Below are positions 1 to 9,449 of a stretch of DNA of 64,000 nucleotides, in pieces (the first letter of the stretch is position 1; every line of letters begins with the position of its first letter). The DNA is taken from NCBI RefSeq assembly GCF_003076635.1, contig NZ_QDKG01000002.1, forward strand, positions 124,001-188,000, read 5' to 3'. This DNA comes from Sphingobacterium corticibacter. GTDB lineage: Bacteria; Bacteroidota; Bacteroidia; Sphingobacteriales; Sphingobacteriaceae. Under the pieces are notes generated by a model. That model did no database searches and had not been told where the DNA came from. It saw nothing but the letters and a program-made list of their open reading frames with translations. The position numbers were made by a program, and so were the translations under genes.

Positions 1-422
1 TCTTGTTCGTTTTTCTCAAAACCATAAGTCGGAGAATGATGACCGATCACGATTTCGCGCCCAACCTTTTCATTAATTTTCACTGCCGCTTTTTCGGCAA
101 CGCCCTCTGCTGCGCCCATCAAAAAGATTTTAACTGCATCATTATTACGGTGAAAATTATAGTAAGCTGGAAAGAATGAAGAACCGGGAATCACCTCTTT
201 CACAGGTTTTCCCAAAAATTTCAATCCAAGTTGTACAATTTTGCTATCGCAAATTACCCAATCCGTTTGTTGGTAGATTTGATACAATTCTGCGTCTTTC
301 TGCAGTTTAATTAAATGATCCACATTCGGCGTGATAAGAACACCTTCGTCGAAAGATTTTAATAATTCTTCCGTGCTGATATCGAGGATATCTATGTTTA
401 ACAGTTTAACTGTTCTTTTCAT
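1..422 (-). CDS. WecG/TagA/CpsF-family glycosyltransferase (partial, C-terminus outside window)
   Basis: About 140 N-terminal residues are present; the gene runs off the left edge. The visible part starts MKRTVKLLNIDI, then has an ITPNVDHLIKLQKD segment, VICDSKIVQLGLKFLG, and IFLMGAAEGVAEKAA. This order is that of the WecG/TagA/CpsF family, which adds ManNAc-type or related sugars to an undecaprenyl-diphosphate-linked acceptor at the inner membrane face. The usual aspartate-glycine pair is replaced by DSK here, so the donor is uncertain. The ATG overlaps the stop codon of the upstream GT2 gene by one base (TGATG), so translation is probably coupled. It is the most distal cluster A gene visible. 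Confidence 0.75.
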   Translation of the reverse strand, partial: MKRTVKLLNIDILDISTEELLKSFDEGVLITPNVDHLIKLQKDAELYQIYQQTDWVICDSKIVQLGLKFLGKPVKEVIPGSSFFPAYYNFHRNNDAVKIFLMGAAEGVAEKAAVKINEKVGREIVIGHHSPTYGFEKNEQ

Positions 423-1312
423 CAATTTTTACTTTTACGCTTATTTTCCCGATCAATCATTACCTTTTTGTAGTCGAATATCTTCTCTAAACCGATGAAG
501 ATATTACTTCGATTGCGAAGGATTTCTTTGGCAATGTATGATTTAACACCGAATTGGTGTGCTTTTGAGACAAAATATAAAACCGAGTATTGGTATGCGC
601 TCAATTTGCTTTGGCGAAGCATATTGTTCACTCGGATGGTTTCGTCAAATCGAGCCAGAAAATATTCGGGCTTAATAGTATTCACGATGCTTCCGTCTCG
701 GATGGTCACCGTGTATAAAACAAAATCAGATATCTCAAACGTTTTGGCCAGCACGCCACAACGACATGAAAACCACATATCGTTACCGGCAATCACTTCC
801 GCGAAACGGATGTGATGATCCTCAATAAATTGACGGCGGTAAATCTTACCCCAAGGCACGGAATACTTGTACAGCACATCACGTTTGCCCTTTTGCTGGT
901 GAGCATCGATTAAATCATTGAAGAACAAATGGCGATGACTTTCTTCGTAAGTATCCGAATCAGCAGAGTACACTTTATAATAGAAAACATCTATTTCTTT
1001 TTTAGCAACGCGATCCAGTTCATCATGGAAACCTTTGTTGAAAAAATCATCCGAATCCGCCAGTAACACGTATTTACCACGCGCATGCTCTAGGCCCACA
1101 TTCCGACTAGCGCCGGCTCCTCGCTTTCCTTTGTTGTGATATAGCGAAAATGCATAACCGGCTTGTAGTTTCTCAAGATTAGCAATTTCTTGCACATCGC
1201 TATTATCGTCCACTACGATCACTTCCAAATCAATTCGTTGCGGAATAGATTCTAACAAGCGTTGCAGCAGTTGGGTAGCATTTTTATGAGGTATAATTAT
1301 TGAGAAAACCAT
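422..1312 (-). CDS. Glycosyltransferase family 2
   Basis: A 296-residue cytoplasmic GT-A enzyme. It opens with SIIIPHKNATQLL, followed by the nucleotide-binding VVDDNSD around residue 33 and a DSDD metal-binding motif around residue 87, all typical of GT2. Its role would be to add one sugar to the lipid-linked repeat unit of cluster A; donor and linkage cannot be read from sequence. It follows the pyruvyltransferase-family gene by only a few bases and overlaps the next gene by one base, so it belongs to the same operon. Confidence 0.85.
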   Translation of the reverse strand: MVFSIIIPHKNATQLLQRLLESIPQRIDLEVIVVDDNSDVQEIANLEKLQAGYAFSLYHNKGKRGAGASRNVGLEHARGKYVLLADSDDFFNKGFHDELDRVAKKEIDVFYYKVYSADSDTYEESHRHLFFNDLIDAHQQKGKRDVLYKYSVPWGKIYRRQFIEDHHIRFAEVIAGNDMWFSCRCGVLAKTFEISDFVLYTVTIRDGSIVNTIKPEYFLARFDETIRVNNMLRQSKLSAYQYSVLYFVSKAHQFGVKSYIAKEILRNRSNIFIGLEKIFDYKKVMIDRENKRKSKN

Positions 1313-1314
1313 AC

Positions 1315-2451
1315 TTACGTTTTAAAAATATCCGACATGATGTTGATTGCCAGCTGATGATACGCAGATTCTTCGCTTTGCAACTTTGCCAGCAATAGTG
1401 TTTTATTTTGCAACACGTGAGCGACATTCGTAAGTGCGGTCGGCGTTCCCTTCTGCGTATCCACCAAGAGCTCTTTCAATCCAGCGTCCGAAAAGATTCC
1501 GTTGATTTTGGCGTGTTGCTGAATATCGGTGAGGATGATTGGTAGACACGCGAACTTATAAGCCAACAAAGCAACGTGCAGTCGATTCGTCAATACAAAA
1601 TCAGCCGAGCTATAATAACCCGCCCCTTGCAGATCAATCTGCTCTTGGCGTAAGGTAATTGGAAAACGGCTTTTAAATGTTTCATAAAGCTGTTTACTAA
1701 AATCCTTATCCGACGCAACTTGATAAGCTATTTCAAAATGAAATTGATCTTGATGAGTCATCAAAATTCGCTCTAGAATCTGTACTAGCGATTGTTCGTA
1801 GGCATCTACGGCAGATTCGCCATGAACCGCACTTCTAAATGATAGTACAACTTTCGGCAAAGCGCTGCTTGGGTATCCATCAGGTGTGGTGATGCGGGTT
1901 TCCGGATTAGGTTGATAACTCCAGCACAAATCCGGGAAGAACTTTGCATGGTTTACACCAATTCCTTTTGCGTATTTCAGGGAAATGGAATCTCGCACGT
2001 AGTAGTTTCTTACGAACCAAGCGCGAAAGCGTTCGCCAATCTTTCCCATACTACTCAGTGGCCCAATGGAAAACCCAATCTTGATAATTTCTACACCAAG
2101 AATATTCAACAACAAATAGAATAATCCGGTCAGGACATACTTGCATCCAGTTACAAAGGAATTATCGAATTGATGTCCCGGAGGCGAGGCCAAAAAGTAA
2201 ACCTTTTTCTGCGGATTGAAACATGCATTGAAGGCATCAGCGACCAAAGCGCTATGAAATCCTTTTCCCTTTTTTGACACACGTTCTGCATCCGTAACTT
2301 CTAAATTCTGCAGATAAAAATCAGGCATTTTAGCATCGCTTACTACGATCGATGCATGCTTGCGAAAATGATCAAGCAAACTTTTGTTAATCAACTGATC
2401 ACCAATATTGTGGTATTGCGTATAACCTTTGTAATATAAAATTCTATTCAT
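1315..2451 (-). CDS. Polysaccharide pyruvyl transferase family protein
   Basis: The protein starts MNRILYYKGYTQYHNIGDQLI; the NIGDQLI segment and the late LTNRLHVALLAYKF segment are hallmarks of the pyruvyl transferase family (PF04230). These enzymes transfer enolpyruvate from PEP to make ketal pyruvate on a glycan, though some members act as glycosyltransferases. An in-frame ATG at 2553 would extend the protein by 34 residues deep into the preceding gene; I chose the ATG at 2451 because the family fold begins there. It gives 378 residues and an 8-nt overlap with the upstream GT4. A second family member lies at 5884-7035. Confidence 0.8.
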   Translation of the reverse strand: MNRILYYKGYTQYHNIGDQLINKSLLDHFRKHASIVVSDAKMPDFYLQNLEVTDAERVSKKGKGFHSALVADAFNACFNPQKKVYFLASPPGHQFDNSFVTGCKYVLTGLFYLLLNILGVEIIKIGFSIGPLSSMGKIGERFRAWFVRNYYVRDSISLKYAKGIGVNHAKFFPDLCWSYQPNPETRITTPDGYPSSALPKVVLSFRSAVHGESAVDAYEQSLVQILERILMTHQDQFHFEIAYQVASDKDFSKQLYETFKSRFPITLRQEQIDLQGAGYYSSADFVLTNRLHVALLAYKFACLPIILTDIQQHAKINGIFSDAGLKELLVDTQKGTPTALTNVAHVLQNKTLLLAKLQSEESAYHQLAINIMSDIFKT

Positions 2452-3553
2452 GCAGCGATTGGTAATAAGAATAATAACTTGATTCGATTTGATAGATATT
2501 GAATTTCTCAGCGAATGTTGTGCGCTGTTCGGCAACTTGGCTATCCTCAGCATTTGCGTTGGATAACGTCAATAGTTTATCGGCTAGCGCATCCACATTT
2601 TCCACCACAAACTTTGGCTCAACTTGCTCAACTAATTCCTGCAATCCGCCTCCATCGCGCATCACTAAAACGGGTTTTCCGAGGTGCATACATTCGATAG
2701 CGACCAAACCAAATGGTTCTGAAACGGATGGAAAAACGCAAACATTCATCACCGATTGATACGCGGTTACTTCAGTTTGAAAACCCGCAAATATAACGGA
2801 GTCGCTAATTTTCAATTCTGCACTCAAATTTTCTAAAGATGCTCTTTCATCGCCATCCCCCACTAAAAGCAGGGTACCATCGCCGCCTTTTTCTAAAAAT
2901 TTAGAGAACGCTTGAATTAGATAATCTACGCGCTTCCAGCCAATAAACCTTGAGCTTGTACCAACGATAAATTTTGCTAGCTTAAGTTGTGGAAACGTTG
3001 CAAATGGCAAACTACGGTCGAAGTTTTCTTTAAAAAGCACGCCGTTGTAAATCACCTCGTTGTTTTTTTTCCGCACACCTTTTTCCAACCAATAATCTTG
3101 TGAATATTTCGAGTTGTTCACCACACCTAAACAGCACCTGTTCAATTGAGAAACTTGAAATTTCACTTTCAGCTTTGCATATTTAGATTGCTCACGACGT
3201 ACTGTACCGGCTGTGTGTACCGTAAAGATTACTGGTGTTTTTGAACGGCTGAGTGCCTCCAATAATAATGGTTTATAGATATGTAATTGTGCTAGATCGT
3301 AGTTATTTACGATTTGCTGAATGCGCCTGTATTTACTCAATCTCCATTCGAATGGTTTGATAGCTTCGTAATAGATTTTTACACCCAACGTTTTCATACG
3401 CGGATTCGCCACCTTTCTTTCTTCCTGACAGCATAATATTGCCACTTCCAAGTTCGGATTGGCAGACTGTGCTTGCACCAAATAATAGAGATAACTCTCT
3501 ATTCCGCCAAAAAGGAAATCGTGCACCACATGTATAATTTTCATTTTAGGCAT
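2444..3553 (-). CDS. Glycosyltransferase family 4 (GT-B)
   Basis: A 369-residue GT-B enzyme. The N-terminal half has GGIESYLYYL near residue 15, typical of GT4 acceptor domains. The C-terminal half has SRFIGWKRVDYLIQAF near residue 200 and EPFGLVAIECMHLGKPVL near residue 285; the first glutamate of this E-x7-E region contacts the nucleotide-sugar. It probably adds one sugar of the cluster A repeat unit. A second ATG at 3544 (MKIIHVV) is an equally good start. The spacer to the upstream GT2 is 6 nt. Confidence 0.85.
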   Translation of the reverse strand: MPKMKIIHVVHDFLFGGIESYLYYLVQAQSANPNLEVAILCCQEERKVANPRMKTLGVKIYYEAIKPFEWRLSKYRRIQQIVNNYDLAQLHIYKPLLLEALSRSKTPVIFTVHTAGTVRREQSKYAKLKVKFQVSQLNRCCLGVVNNSKYSQDYWLEKGVRKKNNEVIYNGVLFKENFDRSLPFATFPQLKLAKFIVGTSSRFIGWKRVDYLIQAFSKFLEKGGDGTLLLVGDGDERASLENLSAELKISDSVIFAGFQTEVTAYQSVMNVCVFPSVSEPFGLVAIECMHLGKPVLVMRDGGGLQELVEQVEPKFVVENVDALADKLLTLSNANAEDSQVAEQRTTFAEKFNIYQIESSYYSYYQSLHE

Positions 3554-3559
3554 GCTTTA

Positions 3560-4603
3560 TTAATATTTTGACGACAAAGTACCGACCAATCCGCGAACCA
3601 TTTTCTGTACTTTTCGCGTTTTCTTCTTCCAATTTATTTTTGATTTGATTTTTTCTAAGTACATCGATGGGTTTTGCTGAGGACGTTTCAAATTCTTTAA
3701 TAACACTTCTTTCAACGCATAGGAAGATTGCAAGTGCTCCACGAAATATGTGTAGTCCACCATAATTTCATCTTGTGTATATCCATCTACTCGTGCTGCA
3801 TAGACGAAGTAATCATCCACTAAATCGTTGATTACTTCTTTGTGGTAAGCTTGTAAATTAACCTTCTGTTTAAAGAGATTCTCTACCACTACTAATTGCG
3901 CTAATGCGCGGTTTCTACCCTTTTCCTTATTTTGCGCAGAACTATTTACGGCGGATGTAGGCACATCGTTGTATAAGTACAGCACACTACTGATGGTGAC
4001 CATGTTCGCGGTTCTCGTGAAAAATTTTAAGATGAAATCTTGATCTTCTGAGTACCGCAATTGTTCGTCAAACCTGATTTGATACGTTTCGATGATTCCT
4101 CTTTTAAATACATACGACCAAACCGCATGCGTATAATTTTCTACTGAAAAATATCGATTCAAATCATTGTACTGTTTTGATCGCGTTGGTGCGACCTGAT
4201 ATAAAATGCGATCGCCAATTCGTCGCTCGAACCCAATTTGTAAAACATCTGCTACGCAATATTTCAATGTGTTTTCTAGCTTAAGCACGTAATCTTCTGT
4301 CAGATGATCGTCGCTATCTACAAAACAGATATATTCTCCAGTTGCTCGTTCCAAACCCAAGTTTCGTGTTGGAGAAACGCCTGTGTTCTTTTTAGAAATA
4401 ACGATGATAGAATCATGAGCAGCTTCGAAATCGCGTAATATTTTTAAACTGTCGTCGGTTGATCCATCGTTTATCAGTATAATTTCAATTCCACTTGCGG
4501 CGTTTTTCGCGCTTCGCAAAATAGCCTCTATACATGCTCCAAGATGCTTTTCCGCATTGTAAACCGGAACAACAAAGGAAAACTTAATCTCTTTCTTTTT
4601 CAC
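3560..4603 (-). CDS. Glycosyltransferase family 2, GTG start
   Basis: A 347-residue GT2 enzyme with FVVPVYNAEKHLGACI at the start, INDGSTDDS near residue 44 and FVDSDDH near residue 95, the usual nucleotide and metal sites. No ATG precedes the first conserved strand, so the start is the GTG at 4603, which lies inside the 3' end of the upstream polymerase gene (20-nt overlap). The C-terminal 100 residues are basic and probably help membrane association. It belongs to the cluster A assembly line. Confidence 0.82.
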   Translation of the reverse strand: MKKKEIKFSFVVPVYNAEKHLGACIEAILRSAKNAASGIEIILINDGSTDDSLKILRDFEAAHDSIIVISKKNTGVSPTRNLGLERATGEYICFVDSDDHLTEDYVLKLENTLKYCVADVLQIGFERRIGDRILYQVAPTRSKQYNDLNRYFSVENYTHAVWSYVFKRGIIETYQIRFDEQLRYSEDQDFILKFFTRTANMVTISSVLYLYNDVPTSAVNSSAQNKEKGRNRALAQLVVVENLFKQKVNLQAYHKEVINDLVDDYFVYAARVDGYTQDEIMVDYTYFVEHLQSSYALKEVLLKNLKRPQQNPSMYLEKIKSKINWKKKTRKVQKMVRGLVGTLSSKY

Positions 4604-5861
4604 GTCGTCGAACTTTTTTAGTTTTTGATGGAAATAGCTTGGGTGAAAACACGTAACAACATATAATAAACACCGATAATGGCTGTTCGCTAAATGCCAA
4701 TGAGTTGTTGGTAGAACTTAACAGCAGAAAAACTCCGGTAATAAATAGCACTTGTATAGTCTTATAACCGCTAAACAAGCGACGGAACAAACGAACATAC
4801 ATAATGGTGAGCAACGCAGTGAAAATGACGCCGTAACGAACAATAAATATTAACCAATAATTTTCTACACGCGCCATACCAATTCGATCCAACACGCGCC
4901 CGAACGACTCTGCAGACGTTCCAAACAGAAAATCTTTTAAACTGTAATAATCGAAAATTGCCCAAACTTCTAAACGCGCTGCGGCACTGCTATCGTCAGA
5001 TAGATCAATCTCTAGCAATCTATTTCCCCAACCTGCCACGAAGAGTAGGTACATTAATGCAGAAACTGCGACCGCCATACCGAGAATTAATACAGGCTTC
5101 GCTTTCTTTACACGTTTTTTGTTCGACAATAACACGCCAATAAAATGGACGCCCAATATAACGCCCCAAAGCACAATGGAACTGCGCGTATTGAAACACA
5201 AAAGAGAAACAAAGCCTAGGCAAATTGCTCCGTATTTTTTTAACAACGGCAATGACTTGTCCCAAAGCAAAAAGCTCATAATGGTGGAAGTCATCAACGC
5301 ATTGTTCAAAGGGTGGTTTTGCAGCGCAGAACTTCTGAATGTACCATCTATCACACCTCCTCCCGTTTCACTTCCTGTAAAGGGAAAGAAATTGACGTAC
5401 AATAATCTTTCTGCTACCGCAAACAAGCTGTTAAATATCACAAATCCAATCACCCAAGGCCGGATCTTCCGAACCAATTGGATTGGCATGCCGCGGATGA
5501 TCAACGAGATAAGCGCTGGTAGCATTAAACCATTTGGAATTCCAGAAAGGCCTCCCGTGTTCCCGATGAGCACCATCATAAAAATGAGCGCTGCAATAGT
5601 CAGTAATATCTGTACTTCTTGGAGCCGAGTCTTTAGGATATTTTCTTTGTTCGAGATACCAACCAGTAATAGGACGAAATAGAATTGTGGCAGCAATTGC
5701 TGATACGATGCGGCACTTGGGGAACCTGTGCGCCAGCCGAAAGCATGCCAGATACTTGTGCCCACAAAAATGGTGCAGGCAATAACAAAGAAGAATACAT
5801 ACCGAAACCTATAGTTCGGATGGTAACTTCCTTTTTTTAGTATAGACAATTTGTTCAACAT
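4584..5861 (-). CDS. O-antigen polymerase/ligase-like membrane protein (Wzy, cluster A)
   Basis: A 425-residue protein with about ten to twelve hydrophobic segments and a large extracytoplasmic stretch, roughly residues 285-325, holding a FGTSAESFGRVLDRIG segment that resembles the O-antigen ligase/Wzy_C loop. In a Wzy-dependent pathway this protein joins flipped repeat units on the periplasmic side. It lies between a GT2 and a pyruvyltransferase-family gene and shares the operon with a flippase, a Wzc kinase and a Wza exporter. That context favours polymerase over ligase. A second polymerase candidate at 32092-33447 serves cluster B. Confidence 0.75.
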   Translation of the reverse strand: MLNKLSILKKGSYHPNYRFRYVFFFVIACTIFVGTSIWHAFGWRTGSPSAASYQQLLPQFYFVLLLVGISNKENILKTRLQEVQILLTIAALIFMMVLIGNTGGLSGIPNGLMLPALISLIIRGMPIQLVRKIRPWVIGFVIFNSLFAVAERLLYVNFFPFTGSETGGGVIDGTFRSSALQNHPLNNALMTSTIMSFLLWDKSLPLLKKYGAICLGFVSLLCFNTRSSIVLWGVILGVHFIGVLLSNKKRVKKAKPVLILGMAVAVSALMYLLFVAGWGNRLLEIDLSDDSSAAARLEVWAIFDYYSLKDFLFGTSAESFGRVLDRIGMARVENYWLIFIVRYGVIFTALLTIMYVRLFRRLFSGYKTIQVLFITGVFLLLSSTNNSLAFSEQPLSVFIICCYVFSPKLFPSKTKKVRRREKERD

Positions 5862-5883
5862 GCTACGACACTATTAAGTACTG

Positions 5884-7035
5884 CTATTCGGTCTTGCCCG
5901 AGACCGCCTTTGCCAAGAAATCAATGGATTCGTTACGCAAACTTTCGAGTTTCGAATTCACAGTTTCCCAATCGATCGCTTTCAAATCTGCGCTAGGTAA
6001 ATCGGATACATTTTCGACTAATCGATCTTCTAAACCGAACATCTTTAACAAGGAGCTCATGCGCGAAGTACCGCGTGTTTTGTTGGCTACAACAATGAAT
6101 GGTTTGTTGAATAAGATAGAGAATACACACGCGTGGAAAGAATCAGTGATAACAAAATCTGCTTCTGCAAAACCTTGCAGCCAATTTTCCACCGGCGGCG
6201 CGATTCGACTAGTCACATCCGGACCATTATCACCTATTTGTACATTTAATGGCACGAACGAAAGTCCGATTCTAGCGCTTACTTCGTCCAAGATTTGCTT
6301 CTTTTCGCCCGAATTATCCAGTACATATGTAATGCCTTTGCTGCCATATTTATTTTCTACCTGTCCGACTACGTTCAAGTAGTCTTCAGGCTGCAACAGC
6401 ATCGTTGGATCCAAAACGTGTACAGCATCTCTTCCAAAATTCTTTTTCACCATCTGAAGGGCAGAATCTTCCCGAACAGATACGCTATCAAATTTGCTGA
6501 GCAAATCTTTGCATAATTGCGTTTGTGCTTCGGAATATTCCCAAGCATCCGTTCCGAATGAAGGTGCATACGATATGCGACGCAACTTCCTATCTTTCAC
6601 AAAATCCAGATAAGCGTTTTCAATGGCGTGATAGTATCGTGGCCGCCAAATTTGGTCGCTTCCCACCACGATAGCGTCCAAGGAGAAACTTTTATCTGCC
6701 TTTATTTTTTCCAATTGGACAATATTCTTGAAGTACGATCCAATGAATTGATTGGTGTGTTGGGCAACAATCGGATATTCTTGCTTAATACGCTTTTCGC
6801 GAAATATCTCTACATTTTTGCGAAGCAGATACTTTTGAATACTTCTTTTTACGTAGCGCTTCAACATCTCTAAACCCGAAGGCTCTTTCTTGTTTTCACT
6901 ATCAATGATATATACGTGATTGCCCAAGCGCTTTAATGCCTCTTGTAAGGCATATGCCTGCAATATGCCGCCATAATTGGTATGAAGCGGCAGGCTCATG
7001 ATTCCGACCTTTTTCGTATTATCTATCGTTTTCAT
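5884..7035 (-). CDS. Polysaccharide pyruvyl transferase family protein
   Basis: A 383-residue member of PF04230. The N-terminus carries NYGGILQAYALQEAL around residues 19-33 and the C-terminal half ITDSFHACVFSILFNKPFIVV around residue 300, both conserved in this family. It probably puts pyruvate ketals, and so negative charge, on the cluster A glycan, but some relatives in capsule loci act as glycosyltransferases. It is one of two family members in the operon; the other (1315-2451) has NIGDQLI in place of NYGGILQ, so they are different subfamilies rather than recent duplicates. Confidence 0.82.
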   Translation of the reverse strand: MKTIDNTKKVGIMSLPLHTNYGGILQAYALQEALKRLGNHVYIIDSENKKEPSGLEMLKRYVKRSIQKYLLRKNVEIFREKRIKQEYPIVAQHTNQFIGSYFKNIVQLEKIKADKSFSLDAIVVGSDQIWRPRYYHAIENAYLDFVKDRKLRRISYAPSFGTDAWEYSEAQTQLCKDLLSKFDSVSVREDSALQMVKKNFGRDAVHVLDPTMLLQPEDYLNVVGQVENKYGSKGITYVLDNSGEKKQILDEVSARIGLSFVPLNVQIGDNGPDVTSRIAPPVENWLQGFAEADFVITDSFHACVFSILFNKPFIVVANKTRGTSRMSSLLKMFGLEDRLVENVSDLPSADLKAIDWETVNSKLESLRNESIDFLAKAVSGKTE

Positions 7036-7039
7036 TCTC

Positions 7040-7912
7040 TTAATCTCCTTTTAAACCTAATGATCGCCCGCCATCCACCATGATGTTTTGGCCTGTAATA
7101 AAGCTAGCTTCTGTTGTAGCAAGGAACATCGTCATGTTGGCAATATCTTCTGGCTTGCCATAATCCGCCAGGTAATTCGTTTTGGTTAATCGTTCCACTT
7201 GCTCGCCATTTACTTCTCCGCGAGGCACAATGCCCGGAGAAACACAGTTTACCCGAATTCCTAAAGGTCCAAGTTCCATCGCGATGGATTTTACGAAAGC
7301 AATAATTCCAGCTTTCGCCGCAGCGTACTCCGAGAATTTGGCTTTTCCGCGCTCTCCGATTACAGAGGTGATACAAACAATATTCCCTGCCTTTTTATCT
7401 ACCATATATTTGGACGCTTCGCGACAGCAAAGCATCGTTCCGCGCAGGTTGATCGTCAAAATGGTATCAATCACATTAATCGAAAGTTGATCGATTCTTG
7501 CATTTTTCTCGCGCGAACTTCCTCCTGCGCTATTAATCAATAAGTCGATTCTTCCTTCCGCGTCGTTGATTTCTTTAAACTTCGTTTTGATATCGTCTTC
7601 CGAAGAAAGGTCAATAACAAATGGAACTGCCTGACCGCCCAACGCGAGCACATCGTCTACCGTCACTTGCGCTTTTGCGAAGCTTGTTCCACAAACATAT
7701 AACTTAGCTCCTTCCGCTGCCAAACGACAGGCAATCGCCCGGCCGATGACACCGCTACCGCCAGTGACAACAGCAATCTGCCCATCCAACCGACGCAAAC
7801 CATTTTCTAGATGGATTTGATACGGCTTGGTGACCTCCGTGTAAGCGAATTTCTTTTTCAGCTTCCGGTCTATTTTATTGCGCAGAGACTTTGGAATTAG
7901 TTTTTTTATCAT
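7040..7912 (-). CDS. SDR-family oxidoreductase
   Basis: A classical short-chain dehydrogenase: VVTGGSGVIGRAIA (cofactor-binding TGxxxGxG), LLINSAGG (NSAG), a serine in CITSVIG, YAAAKAG (YxxxK catalytic pair) and SPGIVPRGE. The ATG at 7912 (MIKKLIPKSL) is preferred over 7951 because it shortens the overlap with the flippase gene to 38 nt. About 45 basic residues precede the Rossmann fold, an unusual extension for this family. It probably reduces a keto group on a sugar or on an acyl substituent. It lies in the same operon as the MenD-like enzyme, so the two may act in one pathway. Confidence 0.8.
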   Translation of the reverse strand: MIKKLIPKSLRNKIDRKLKKKFAYTEVTKPYQIHLENGLRRLDGQIAVVTGGSGVIGRAIACRLAAEGAKLYVCGTSFAKAQVTVDDVLALGGQAVPFVIDLSSEDDIKTKFKEINDAEGRIDLLINSAGGSSREKNARIDQLSINVIDTILTINLRGTMLCCREASKYMVDKKAGNIVCITSVIGERGKAKFSEYAAAKAGIIAFVKSIAMELGPLGIRVNCVSPGIVPRGEVNGEQVERLTKTNYLADYGKPEDIANMTMFLATTEASFITGQNIMVDGGRSLGLKGD

Positions 7913-9437
7913 TTGAAATTTTAATAGGAAGTTTCTTTTGAATTTTATCAATCAAACTAGCTCGTTCTTGTGCCGAAACACCGAACAAGATGGTCGCAAT
8001 AATGACCATAACTACGCTAGTCAAACAAACCACAATCGCATTGCCCAACGTATTTTCTAAATTATACCGAAGGATCACAGGTAATGGCACCGCGGTTGCC
8101 AACACCAAAAAGCATCGCCAAACGACTTGTTTTGCATATTGACGCAGGGAGAGCTCAATGGATTTCCGCAAAAAGAAAAGTCGCAAAATGGAAATAACAG
8201 CAGAAAGCGCAATGGAAATGAAAAGCACCGAATAAGGCGCAGCGCCTGTTTCCAACACCAAATAAGCGATGGGCAAATTCAACAATCCGACCGCGCTTAA
8301 CACGATATGGTACTGCTTTACCTTGCCCGTTGCTCCTTGTGCCGTGCCGTGTACGCTCGCAAATGATTCGACTAACGCTTGTATCAAGATCAATTGCACA
8401 AAGAACACCGCATAATCTGGCACTTCTTTCAGCCATGTGCTTAAAATCACATCGGCCTCGATCACGACTGGTAAGGCAATCAGTAATAATAAAATAAATG
8501 CTATGCGCGAACTGAACATCACTAGCTTGCGCATTTCTTCGAGACGACCTGCAGCGTAATCCTTTACGATCTGCGGATTGACCGAAAGCGTAAAGTTTGC
8601 GGTAAAACCCACAATAATCGCGTTGATTTGATTAGCTATACCTTGCGCAGCATTAATTACTGTGCCGAAAAATATATTGAGCAATACACTTGCTCCCTGA
8701 TTCCTTAACACAACGGAGAAACCGCTAATCAATGTCCAAACGGAAAATCCAAATAGCTTCTTCGCAATGTCGCCATCCCATTGTAGGCCTCCTTTACATT
8801 CTTTGAATTGGCTTTTTGAATAAAACCGATAAATTAGATTTACCGCTAACACCGATACCAAAAGCATAATCGCGTACCAAATCAATTTATCTCCAGAAAC
8901 CCATTGTATAACGAAGATAACCAGCAGCTTTAATAGTACTTCTACGATACTTATAACTGCGAAAACCGACATGCGCTCGTTTGCCAAAATCACGGATCGG
9001 TAGGGGACATTGGCGATGGTAAGCACGAACGACAGCACTGAAACATGAAACACCCAATTAGCTGCTTCAAGTCTTTCTGGTTCGATATTCAATTTGTAAT
9101 TTATAAACCATAAACCAATGGCCTCTACCAAAACCAATAAGCCGACAGCAATCAGCGCGTGAACGAAAACGCTAGTTCCGAAAACGCGTTTTACTTGATC
9201 TAGGTCTTCTTTTCCTTTTCCGAAGTTGAGAAAACGCTGTGTCGAAGACGACATCGTTCCGCTAATAAACGAGAAGAACGTAACCACGCCACCTACCAAG
9301 GCATACAAACCATAATCCTGAACACCTAGCACGCTAAGAACGACACGTGAGGTGTACAAAGACACCAATACCGTGATTAGCATCCGGAAGAAAAGGGAAA
9401 CTGTATTTCGTGCTATGCGCGTGTTGTTGCTCGACAT
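7875..9437 (-). CDS. Lipid-linked oligosaccharide flippase (Wzx, cluster A)
   Basis: A 520-residue protein with about 14 predicted membrane segments. The N-terminal NTVSLFFRMLITVLVSLYTSRVVLSVLG is typical of Bacteroidota Wzx proteins of the MOP superfamily, which move undecaprenyl-diphosphate-linked repeat units across the inner membrane. It is clearly paralogous to the flippase at 39908-41446, which shares LYTSRL/VVLxVLGVxDxGxYxLVxG and the NQGAS/NQGLA segment. Each flippase sits in its own cluster with its own polymerase and exporter. Confidence 0.85.
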   Translation of the reverse strand: MSSNNTRIARNTVSLFFRMLITVLVSLYTSRVVLSVLGVQDYGLYALVGGVVTFFSFISGTMSSSTQRFLNFGKGKEDLDQVKRVFGTSVFVHALIAVGLLVLVEAIGLWFINYKLNIEPERLEAANWVFHVSVLSFVLTIANVPYRSVILANERMSVFAVISIVEVLLKLLVIFVIQWVSGDKLIWYAIMLLVSVLAVNLIYRFYSKSQFKECKGGLQWDGDIAKKLFGFSVWTLISGFSVVLRNQGASVLLNIFFGTVINAAQGIANQINAIIVGFTANFTLSVNPQIVKDYAAGRLEEMRKLVMFSSRIAFILLLLIALPVVIEADVILSTWLKEVPDYAVFFVQLILIQALVESFASVHGTAQGATGKVKQYHIVLSAVGLLNLPIAYLVLETGAAPYSVLFISIALSAVISILRLFFLRKSIELSLRQYAKQVVWRCFLVLATAVPLPVILRYNLENTLGNAIVVCLTSVVMVIIATILFGVSAQERASLIDKIQKKLPIKISNDKKTNSKVSAQ

Positions 9438-9449
9438 TTTTTTTGCTAT

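Noticed and set aside
5119-5682. Open frame of 187 codons on the plus strand
   Set aside because: Antisense to the Wzy-like gene at 4584-5861; no family features.
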